Positions 1-9,900 of a stretch of DNA of 64,000 nucleotides are shown piece after piece. The notes under the pieces are model-generated. The model ran no database searches and was not told the origin of the DNA. It was given only the letters and a program-made list of their open reading frames with translations. The DNA is from Edaphochlamys debaryana (Eukaryota > Chlorophyta > Chlorophyceae > Chlamydomonadales). The stretch spans positions 1-64,000 of the forward strand of contig JAEHOE010000042.1 in the NCBI GenBank assembly GCA_016858145.1, written 5' to 3'. Position numbers and translations under genes: made by a program. Within the stretch, counting starts at the first letter, position 1; each line of letters begins with the position of its first letter.

Positions 1-14
1 AACTCCCCCCTTGG
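1..14 (-). promoter_or_regulatory. Putative polypurine tract of the retroelement
   Basis: On the minus strand this reads CCAAGGGGGGAGTT. A G-rich purine run at the 3' end of the internal region, just before the 3' LTR, is where plus-strand DNA priming takes place in LTR retroelements. It lies about 190 bases beyond the last methyltransferase-like codons. The LTR itself is not in the window, so this is inferred from position and composition only. Confidence 0.45.
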
Positions 15-199
15 CGACTCTAGAGCCAAAAACGCGAAGTCAGGCGGGCCTCGAAGCCATACGCTAAGTCAGAAGCAGTTTGCTCAAGCTGTACACAACA
101 GTTCCCTCCGGCAGAGAGAAACCTCAATCCTCCCCCATGCTCGCTAAGTGGTCCTCACCAGGCTACAGCGCAGCAGAACTCATCTCCCTCGGTTCACCA

Positions 200-1000
200 C
201 CCTATCTACGCATGCACCAGTGCCCAGCGCGTCCCTTCCCGATACCCCTCATCAGCTGCGCCCTCATGGTCGCATCCCGGAACACTAACAGCCAAGCTCC
301 AGGCTTTCCGTTGACGTATCCACAGGTGTCTCCAGTGATGATGGCCAGCCGCTCGTCCTCCGTGAAGGTGTTGAGCAGGGCGGCCCATGCGTCCGGCGGA
401 GCCGTAAGCATGCGCCGTGGGATGAAGGCCACGACTAGCGGCACCATGGCGACGGCCAGGGGCAGCCAGAAGGGCAGAAGCTCCGGGTGCGGAGCGGAGA
501 TGATGAGCCAGGACTCGCCGGGCGTGGCGAGGCGGCGGTAGGTCCCAGGTTGCAGGGGATCCAAGCGGGGCCAGCCGGGGCCTCGGTGGCCCGGCCCCCG
601 TTGGCGCAGACGGAGTAGCCTCTCGCGCGGAGCGCGTTGGCCAGGGTCTCGTCGCCGGCGCACGGGTCCAGAATGACGGGCGATCGGCTCGCGTCCAGGT
701 GGTCCAGAAGCAGGTTGAGCGCCTCCTCAGCGGGCGCAGGGTGCGTACCCGTGGGAAAGGACTCAGGCAGGCTGGAGGCCAGCCCGGGCACGGAGCGCAG
801 CTGCAGCAGCGCAGCAGCTCGGGCGCTTGGCGAAGACAGGTCCCAGGTGTCGGGCAGGACTAAGGGCGGGCCCCAGCCGCCGTGACGAGGGCCGTGGTGG
901 ACGGTTGAGCGCATGCTTTGGCTGCTCGCAGAGTCAGGCGCTCCGCGGTGCCGTCAGTGTAGCGCGCCTCAATGGGGCGAGTGCGGCTCGTCCGACTTGT
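200..1000 (-). pseudogene. Second methyltransferase-like segment at the 3' end of the element (frame-broken)
   Basis: Two overlapping minus-strand frames form one coding stretch. The first has DTWDLSSPSARAAALLQLRS and, near 650-690, SPVILDPCAGDETLANALRA followed by RGYSVCAN. The second continues as DPLQPGTYRRL, SWLIISAPHPELLPFWLPL near 470-520, then PRRMLTAPPDAWAALLNTF and ends at 202. DPCAG at the end of a first strand, followed by a helix and a second strand, is motif I of class I SAM-dependent methyltransferases, most like N6-adenine enzymes. ISAPHPE sits where DPPY would be expected but does not match it. The third Gly of motif I is Glu here, so activity is doubtful. A short coding-like piece (RYTDGTAERLTLRAAKAC) precedes it near 920-960 in yet another frame. 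Confidence 0.5.
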
Positions 1001-1021
1001 AGTGCAGGGTGCCCCTACGGT

Positions 1022-1420
1022 TCACGAAGGGTTGGTCGCGGGGTCTCGGACCTTGCGGGAGCAGGGAACGCCCTCCAGCGCCTTGGCCTCGTTGAGCCGC
1101 CGACGGCGCGCTTGAGCGGAGGGGAAGATCTGCGGCTGCGGTGCCTCGCGCGGTACGGGGGCAGGTAGCTGATCAATTGTTGCCGGTGTCACGCCGCGGG
1201 CATGGCAGTCGGGGCAAGTCCAGGTGCCGCGGGGCACGCGCTGGAGCGGGGTGGTCGACGGCAGTACAGGTGCCAGCCGGTTGCCGCACCCGTCGCACAT
1301 GACCATCTGGATCGTCGCCTGGGAAGGCACAGATCTCGCAGGGCAGGTCCAGCGGCGGCACCGCGATGCGAGGATCGACGATTGGGTCCAGGTCTTGGAG
1401 GTGGCAGGGAGCAAGGTTGC
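1022..1420 (-). pseudogene. PHD-type zinc finger at the integrase C terminus (frame-broken)
   Basis: Three overlapping minus-strand frames together show the C4HC3 PHD pattern. LPCEICAFPGDDPD gives the first Cys pair, MVMCDGCGN the second, GWHLYCRRPP the His and fifth Cys, and VPRGTWTCPDC the last Cys pair. GDD, CDGC, GWH-x2-C and VP-x-G-x-W-x-CP-x-C are hallmarks of PHD fingers, which read histone H3 tails. The module follows the integrase C-terminal domain, the position held by a chromodomain in chromoviruses. Two frame changes, near 1310 and 1270, split it. Downstream, a tail with QAQARRRRLNEAKAL ends at 1022. The assignment rests on the complete ligand spacing; histone specificity cannot be told. 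Confidence 0.72.
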
Positions 1421-1429
1421 TCACGTGCT

Positions 1430-2640
1430 CCTTGCGGATGGTACCGTCGCGGCCCATCAGCTCGGCCACTCCCTCTGGGCTCACGGCCACAATGCGGAGC
1501 ACGGTGTCGCTGACGGGCAGTTGGAGCGTGTTGTTCTGATTGGCGCAGGATGACGTAGACGTAGTCGCCCACGTTGAATCGCACACGGCGTAGTTGTGGC
1601 GGTCTCGCCACTGCGCCGTCAGCAAGTTCTGGCCGTGAAAGGCGCGGCCTGTGCACGTTGTGCGAGCGCAGCATGACGAGTTGGTCGGCCCGTTGCGGAT
1701 CGGCATCAGGGCGATCGCCTCTGCCCACAGCTCGGCGGCGCCGAGGGGCACAGCAGGCGGTGCGCCGTACATGAGCTCAAACGGGGACTTGCCGGTGGAC
1801 TTCTGAGGGGAGCAGCGGTAGCCCATCAGGACACAGGGCAGGTATTCGTCCCCAGCGTCGGCGGAGGCGTACCTGGGCGCAGTACTTGCGCAGAGAGCGT
1901 TGCAGACCTGCACGACCCTTTCCGCAGCGCCGTTGGCCTGCGGGTGGTTGGGCGACGTGTGGACGATGGTCGATGAAGCATTGTTCGAGCAGGGCGGCAA
2001 AGGCGCCTTGGAACTCGGTGCCTCCATCGGTCACCACCTCGGCGGGCGCCGAGAAGCGGGCTAGGACGTTGGCTAGGAAGGCGTTGGCCACCTCCTCAGA
2101 GCCCTTGGAGCGAAGCGGGATCATCTCTACGTGCTTGGTCCAAGCCTCGACGCAGACCATGACGTACTCGTAGCCGGAGCTCGTGCGCGTGAGAGGCCCA
2201 GCCAGGTCCACGTGCCAGCGGAAGAAGGGCCCGCGGATTGGCAGGGGGTGCAGCTCGGGCGGAGTGACGTTGCCAACGGTGTTGGCGCGATCGCACAGGG
2301 GGCAGCGCTGCACACATACTCAACGTCCCTGGACATGCCTTGCCACCAGTAGCCGTTCTGGACCAGGCACAGGGTGCGGCGAGCTCCCCAGTGCCCAGGC
2401 GGTGGTGGGGCTCCTGGATGATGGCTTGGCGGCGCTCAGGTGGAGGTACTTCGCGCATGGTGCTGTTGGGCATGCGGCGGTACAGGCGGTTGCTCCGGTC
2501 GTCGAAACGGTAATTGATAGCACGACGCGCTACCCGTCTAGCCGCTTCTCCGACAATGCCGGCGGGGCAGGTGCCCTGGGCGAGGTAGTGGAGCAGTTGC
2601 TTGTCCTCCCAAGGGTCGCAGTAGCGGGACTCCTGTGCGT
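1430..2640 (-). pseudogene. Retroelement integrase, HHCC and DDE core (frame-broken)
   Basis: Inserts element cDNA into the host genome. The zinc-binding HHCC domain is visible: HHRLGHWG across two frames near 2380-2410, then RCPLCDRANTVGN near 2280-2310. The catalytic core follows: FFRWHVDLAGPLTR (first Asp, near 2210), EVVTDGGTEFQGAF (second Asp, near 2020) and SPNHPQANGAAERVVQ (Glu, near 1920). A typical C-terminal stretch with FNVGDYVYVILRQ lies near 1560, followed by DTVLRIVAVSPEGVAEL. Single-base frame changes occur near 2290, 1965, 1690 and 1550. All three catalytic acids are present, so the protein family is certain; this copy cannot give one integrase chain as read. Confidence 0.9.
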
Positions 2641-2749
2641 CGGCGACGGCCGAGACCAGGGCAGAAGTCCAGTGCTCGTTGGATTGGTGGTGCTGCAGCG
2701 CGGTGGTGACCAGGGCTGCAGGCTGCGCCGCTGTGTTGTTTTTCAATCT

Positions 2750-3970
2750 CCCTACCCCCCCCCAGCGGGGCAGCCGGTGGCGCCTGCTGAGGTGGCATGC
2801 GAGCCATGTGGTGCGCGGGTGACGAAAGCGCGTTGAAGGGCTTGTGCGCAGAGAAAGATGCGTGCAGCAGCTGGAGTCTGCAGACCCTGCTGCAGGGCGT
2901 CGATGGCGGAGGGCACGGCGAGGGTGCCGTCGTTGCGCCGCTCCAGCAGCGAAGCAGGCTCCAGGCCGGTCAGGGCGGCTATCTCCTCTGGCAGCAGCGG
3001 CGAAGGCACGGCCGAGGCGGTGGAGGCTAGCTGGATAGTGGCGAGGTTGCCCGGCGGGAGGACGGTGACGGGGCGACCCGGCACGTCGCAGGCCGAGTAG
3101 GCTCGCTGAGGGGTGCCTCGCAGAGGGGCAGGCGGCGCGAGGGTGCCGCTGCAGCTGCCGAGAGGTTACTGGGGCTCCAGGCACCAGATGTTGCCACCTT
3201 GCGCAGGTGCTCGGGAGCCGCGAGGTTGGTGCAGAAGGCACGCAGCGAGTGCTGGGCCCTGCCCATGGCAGCGGTGTCCAGCGTGAGGCAGGTCCCGAAG
3301 GGCGTGTCCGCAGACGCTGGAGGCTCGCGCTCCAGCAGGAAGCCGGGCGGGAGTCGGGGTTTGCAGCTCTTGGAGCCTGCCAAGGAGCTCTAGCACTCTA
3401 TCTGGCGGAGCCAGGGTCGAGTCTAGGTTGCCGAGCACCAACCACTGCTGCCCTGACCTGGCGGAAGCAGCAAGGAGGTGGTCGTTGGTGAGCGGACCGG
3501 GTGGCAGCGCGGCCCAAGGGCTTTCAACGGCGGAGCCGCGAAGCTGTCGGGGAAAGGAGGCACGGAGCCAGCCCAGGCGGCGGCGCAGCAGCGAATGCTC
3601 TTGCGCGGGCGCGCCCAGGGTGTGATAACGGCGCACGGTCCAGCCCGCCCGGAGGCAGGCCTCGAGGCCCGTGGCGGCGGAGGTACCGCACTCCACGACT
3701 ACCAGCCCTTCCGTGAGGGCGTGCTCCAGGAAGTGGTGCGAGAGCAGGCTGGTGTCGAGGGCGGCGGTGCGGCCCTCGGCAACTCGGCGGGGGCGCGGCG
3801 GCGAAAGCGAGGTCGCCCGGAGGGCGTCTCGGGCCTCGCGCACGACGCGGTTGGCGGTGAGGTTGGCCTGTCGGGTCAGGAGCTGAGCCGCAGTGCACTC
3901 GGGGTCGGCGAAGCGCTCGACGGGGTCAGAGGCCGTGCCGTTGCCGCCAGCGAGCCACTCGTCGGGAGAG
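2750..3970 (-). pseudogene. Cytosine-methyltransferase-like segment between RNase H and integrase (frame-broken)
   Basis: After the main frame closes, coding continues in a second frame (DPVERFADPECTAAQLLTRQ, then LVVVECGTSAATGLEACLRAGW near 3640-3700) and switches to a third near 3380 (GFLLEREPPASADTPFG, then AQHSLRAFCTNLAAPE near 3230-3270). The pattern resembles class I C5 DNA methyltransferases: a first-strand loop followed by GLEACLRAGW (motif I/II-like), an E-N-V-like LLERE (motif VI-like), and R-x-F-x-TN (motif VIII-like). I do not find a clear Pro-Cys catalytic motif IV, so it may be inactive or a lookalike fold. It sits where no standard gypsy domain belongs. The segment from about 2750 to 3080 may be its C-terminal half or a linker. 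Confidence 0.55.
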
Positions 3971-6900
3971 GGAGCGAGGGCGGGGCCCTGTCCGTGACGG
4001 TGGCCAGCAGGGAGTACTCCTCACGAGCGCACAGCGCCAGGACTTGGACTGCAGACATGAGCGCCGTGGGTTCCGCCGAGGGCGTGACGGTCGGATACGG
4101 GACGAGCCGAGGTGGCGGCGGCTTGGCGTCGGAGTCCTCATCCATGCGGGCTCCGGAGCCATCAGCACTCGAGGGCAGAGGCGAGCGGCTGAGGGTGTCA
4201 GCGTTATAGTGGAGCTGGCCTGGCCGATGGGCGACATCGAAGTCGTACTCTTGCATCAAGAGTGCCCAGCGAGCGTACTGCCCCACTAGGTTTTGGTTCT
4301 CCATCAGCCAGAGCAGGGGCGCGTGGTCGGTGACCAGGATGAAGCGTGGGCCTATCAGGTAGGGGCGCAGCATCTTCATTGCCCAGCAGGCAGCCAGCAT
4401 CTCACCCTTGTAGGAGGTGTAGTTGCGCTTGTGCACGTTGAGTGAGCGCGAGATGCAGGCGACCATGTACTCGTGCCCTTCGTCATCCAGTTGGCCTAGG
4501 ACGGCGCTGATGCCTACATTGGAAAAGTCAGTGTGCAGGATCAGTTGACGGTTGGGATCAGGCTTGCGCAGCAGCCGGTCGTTGGTCGAGAACTCGGCCT
4601 TGAGCTGGTCCAAGGCCTCCTGGTGGCGCGGCTGCCAGGTCTCGGGACCCCACGTGACGCCCTTCTTGGTGAGCTCGTAGAGCGGGTTGGCGATGCAGGC
4701 GAAGCGGGGGATGTAACAACGATAGTAGTTGCAGAGGCCGAGCAGGGCTTGGAGCTCGGTCAGCGAGCGAGGGGGCTGGATGGCTTGGATCGCAGCGACC
4801 TTGGCCTGAACCGGGCGGAGCCCGTCAGCGCTCACCATGTGGCCCAGGAACTCTATCTTGTCTGCCGCGACCACGGTCTTGTCAGGATGCAGCTTGATGT
4901 TGATCTCGTCCAACATCGCGAGAAACCGCGCGAGATTCTGCTCGTGCTCCTCTGCCGTGCGGCCGGTTACTGCGGCGTCGTCGACAAACAGGTACACGCA
5001 GTCCTGCAGGCCGTACTTCCGCACGTGGTGCGAAAGTACTCGCTGCCAAGCTGCCGTGGCGTTGACGGCGCCGTACATCAACCGTTTGTACCGCCAGAGG
5101 GTGTTGTTCCACCAGAACGAGGTCTTGTCGCGATCCTCCTCGGCGAGCGGCAGTTGGTTGAACGCGGCGCGGCAGTCGCACTTAGTAATGAATCGCGCGC
5201 CCAGGATGCAATCGAACAGGTCTTCCGGCGCCGGCGGCCGGAAATAATCGCGCACGCTCGCTGCATTTATACGGCGCGCGTCCGCACAATAGCGGTACTC
5301 GTTGGATTCGTACGAACCGTCAATTCCCTTCTTACGTGGCAGGGTTACATTCATCGCGTACTGCGTGGAGTTGGACGGCTCGATAATGTCGCCGTACAGC
5401 TCGCGGCACTTGGCATCCTCGACCAACCGCTCGGCAGCCGAATGTCGTCGCGGCGCTTCTAATATCGGGTTGCTGTGCTTGAGTTCGAGTCTCATTGGCC
5501 CCAACTCCCCTCGGTAGCAACCAATGTCCTTGAGGCTCCTAACGAATAAGTGGTCATATTTGGAAAACAGCGTCTTGAGGCTATCGCGCTGCTCCTCAGT
5601 CATATCAGGTCGAATGCATAAAGTGTAGCCTGCTTCTTGCTTAACTAAGGTGGAGTCTTCGGGCGGTGCCCTAGCCCCATCAGGAGTCGTGACATTGGCG
5701 GCCGAGGGCCTTGACGCAGCTACGTTAGGCGGCTCTGTCGGCGGAGCCGCAGGCCTCTCTACACTAGATGCGCTTGCAGGTGCGGTGCCCGTGACAAAGG
5801 TGCTTGGTGGTTCTGCCAGAGGTGTCTCAGCCGAGGGCGAGCCCGCAGGCGGGGCCTGGGACGGTGAGCGCCTCGCCGGCGGTGCCGGGTCACGCAGCTG
5901 GATGCGCCGCATGGCTTGCTCCAGCGGGGTGGTGGCGGGCGACTGCTCCAGCTGCGCCCAGCTCGGAGCCAGCCACTGCCCCCCCTGAGGGTAAGCCGGA
6001 TGCGGAACGCAGTTGGGCGTCGCGTCCGACAGCCGCCAGCAGCCCAGGAAGACCAGCATCACGATGGCGAAGGTGAAGGTCTTGTAGCTGTTGAGGCGCC
6101 AGCGCGCCGGAGTCGCCGACTTGGTGTTGGCGTCGGGCGGTGCGTACTTGCGCTTGGACACCTTGGCGCCCGCCGTGGCCGCCCAGCGCTCCGCCCGTTG
6201 CTGCAGGAACTGTCGCTTGACCAGGCTCAGGTACCGGCGACGCGCCAGCTCCATAGCAGCGAAGGCCTGCGCACGCAGCTCCTCCTGTCGGCGCAGCTCG
6301 CGCCTCGCTTGGCGGGCCAGCTTGCGGTTGATGCTGCGCGTGACGCGGCGCAGGATCATGCAGCCCAGCCTCCACTGGACGTGCTCCATCCAGTCATCCA
6401 GCTGCTCGTCTAGCTCCGCGTCATCATCAGACTCCTCCTCACTGCTGGTTGAGTGCCAGTCCTCGTCCTCGGCGTCGGCGGTGTAGGCACCGAAGGTGTC
6501 GTACGGCTGCACGGGGCCGTCGACAGGGCTGGCCGCGATCAGGCGCGCGATGGCCCTGGGGCAGTGCGGGAGGGGAACCCAGATGCCGAAGGTGGTGGCG
6601 CCGTAAGCAATAGTGCGGGCACCGAGATCGCAGAGCAGGTGGAGGGCACGAGCGAAGGACACGCTGTAGACGTCATGGTCAATCAGGCCGCAGCCGGGGA
6701 GGAAGCAGGAGCCCTTGGCCTGCGACTCAGTACCGGCGGTGCCGGGAGCCGAGGACTCACCAGTCTCGAGGGGCTCCGCAGCGGGGCTGCGACCGGCGGC
6801 GCCGGGCCCGTTGATGCTGCGCTTGGCGGGGGTGTTGGCCTTGACCCAGAAGGGCAGCTGGCGCGGAGTCGCACTGCACTTGCTGTCGGGCAGCTCCTCC

Positions 6901-9900
6901 TTCCTCCGTTCGCCGGCGGGGCCGGGAGCGGGGTCACCGTTGGCGGAGGCGGGTTGCTCGTCCTGCGCGGTGGCGTCGGCGCAGACCTCGGGCTTGGCCG
7001 CGAGCGGCGGGGCCGGCTCGAGCAGCTTTGCAGACGAGGAGAGCTTGGACTCGGGCTCAGGCTTGGACTCGGGCTCGGACTCTACCCCCCCCCTGCTCGA
7101 AGCCGGGGCTGCCGCTAGGGCGCAGAAGCGGATGGTGTTGTCCGTGTACCGGTTGCAGAGCCAGAGCCGAGTGCGCCAGGAGGCGGTGTCGTCGACGGGG
7201 TAGCTCAGCCAGTACTCGTCGCCTGAGGTGCGGACGCTGATGTTTGCCCGCAGCAGGGAGAGGAATGGGCGCCCAAACACGATGCCGTAGGGCAGGTCCT
7301 CCACGGGCAGGACGGGTGCTACGGGCACTTGCACCATGATCGCTGCGGGTTCACCTGGGGCGCCGTCGCGTCCCAGGGTGCCGTTGATGAAGATGCGTAC
7401 GTCGCGTGCCGTGCGCTTGGTGGAGTAGCACGACTTCTTGACACCGCGCGCTCCGAAGACCTTGATCACCTCGTCCTCGTGGTAGAGACCGGTGGTAGTG
7501 ACCGCTGTGTCTTGCAGCACGGCAACGGGGACGCCGTTGAAGAGGTCTTGCCGCATGAGGCAGCATGCCCCGGTGAGGCCCATGTCGACGCCGTACGACG
7601 CCGACGTGATGTCGAACCCCGCGCACGTGATCTCGATCTTGGGGAGGCCTTGTGACTCCCACCGGGATCGCTCGTTGTCGCCAAACAGCAGACCGGTGCA
7701 CAGGTCGTTACGGTCCATGGGCGTGATGTCGTCAGTGAGTGAGGACCCGTGGTAGCAGGCGGATGCCAGGACGCAGACGGGAGGCGGCGGCCTCGGCAGG
7801 GCGACCGCGGCTTCGCGTTCCGTATAGCGCTGATACGTGTCCGCGCAGCCCTCGCCGAAGATCACGTCTCCTACCATGATGGCCGAAGCCCGGCGCCACA
7901 TGTAGGCTTGCTGGCTGGCCGGCAGGGCTTGGGGGTCCGAACCAGGTTGCTCGGCCGGTAGCGGAGGCACGAGGGCATCGCGGACTATTGGGGCAGGCAG
8001 CGGTGGCGGCAGGTAAGGGTACCGCGACGCCAGAGCCGCAGTCAGCACCGGGGCCTTGGGGGCGAGCTCGGCCCCCGCGGGACGCGGGCCTTGGTCCGCC
8101 GAAGCTGCCACCTCCGGAGCTGCGGGCGGAGCCCGAGTCGCGGGGCTCGCGGTCGCTTGGCGCTTGGGCGAAGGCACCGCAGGCGGGGCCTGGGCGCCAG
8201 CCTCAAGCGCTTCTCGGTTGCGCACCTGGGCGCTGCCGCTGGGACCCGCCGCCGCGGCGTCGTGGGCCCGGCGGCTGCGGGCGGCTGCGGGCGTTGCCGA
8301 GGTCGAGGGCCCGGCGGCTGCGGCAGGGGGCACCTCAGGGGGCCGGCTGCGCTCCTTGCGCGGCGGTGGCGGGGCAGGCTGAGGTGCCGGGAGCGGTCGC
8401 TGCTCCCGCCAGCCGATGGTCTGCCCCTTGAAGGCGAGCCAGTCCCGGAGCTTACGGCACCAGTCGATGTAAGCACCGATGAAGTGGGTACTGGAGTGGA
8501 TGTGGCGCTCACTCTGGCGGTAGACGGAGACGTTGGGGCGATCTAGGTCGGGGCCCATGCGCGCCAGCACCTCCTCCGTCCACCGGCACTCACGGCGAAG
8601 CTGCTTGTCACCTCGGTCGTACGCCTTGGCCAGGGGGAGCGCAGGCAGGTCCTCAGGCCATGGTTGCAGATCGACCTCGTTAATGGGCTGGAAGAAGCCC
8701 TTGATGTCCAGGCTGCCGAGCGAGTCCTGCAGCTCCGGGGTCCACCGCAGCAGCGTGGGTCCGCCCAGCAAGGCGTGCAGCAGGCAGTAGTCCTGGCTGT
8801 GCCGCGACCAAGGTGGGTAGCGCAGCGGGTTGCCGAGCCTGGGGCCAGCACCTCGGTAGTTCTCGTGACCGGGGAAGACGGCCAGATCTCGGTAAGCCTG
8901 CAGCTTCGTCGCCTCGCGCAGACAGCTGCAGAGGGTGCAGGGGCGGCGTGAGCCTGAGAGCCGTCCAGGCGTCCCAGGGGATCGGCTGCGGGACCTCTGC
9001 GGAGAGCCCGAAGGTCGGCGGCCGCCAGCTCCACCACTGCCACTGCGGCGGGGTTGACGGTCGCCTGAACGCTCGCGCTCGTGGTCACGGCCTCGGCTCT
9101 CAGCACCTCGGTCGCGGGAGCGGCCGCGGCTGGACTGACGCCCTTCATCTCGGGATGAGGCGGGACGCCGTGGGTGGTCGTGCGTAGCCAGGGCCTGGAT
9201 CTCGGGACCCCCCTTCGGCGGAGCCGAGGCGGCGGACGTCGGCGCTTGGGTGTGGTGCGGCTCCACCTCCTCGAGTTGGGGCCCAGACAGCTCCCCTCGC
9301 GCGTCAGCCTCCGCCAGCTCCTCGTCCTCGTACACGAGCATCTCCTCCTCGTCCAGCTCCCCCGCAGTGTCGAGGCTGGTGGCGAAGGCCACGCCGGCGC
9401 CGTCCGCGGGGCTCCAGTCCCATATGCGAATGCGGCGGTCGCTCAGCCCCAGCGCAGACGCCAGCGGGCGAGCGCAGTCGCTGGGATCGAACCGTACGGT
9501 GGGGATGTGCACGGAGACGGTCCTGAGCCGGGCCTCGGCCTCGTCCACCGGGGGTGGCGAGGGCTCAGAGGGCAGCAGGGCCGTGGCGTAGTAGGCGCGG
9601 AGCGAGGCTGCCACCTTCTCCAGCTCCGGCGGGGCCGGAACCAGCGCCACGTGGCCGTTGATGGTCTCGTCGCCCTGGTGCAGCCCGGAGCGGAAGCGGA
9701 GGTGCGGGCGCGGGTAGTAGTCGTACAGCATGCCGCACTGGTGGAAAAGCGGCCCGCCCCACAGCATGGTGAAGAGACCGGCCGCCCAGTCGTCGGGGAC
9801 GACCAGGAAATCCCCGCAGACGCGCAGCTCGGACGCGGTGCCAGGCGTGATGACGTTCCACACGCGGGCGATGCCGAGGGGTCGGCTGCTCTGGCGCAGG

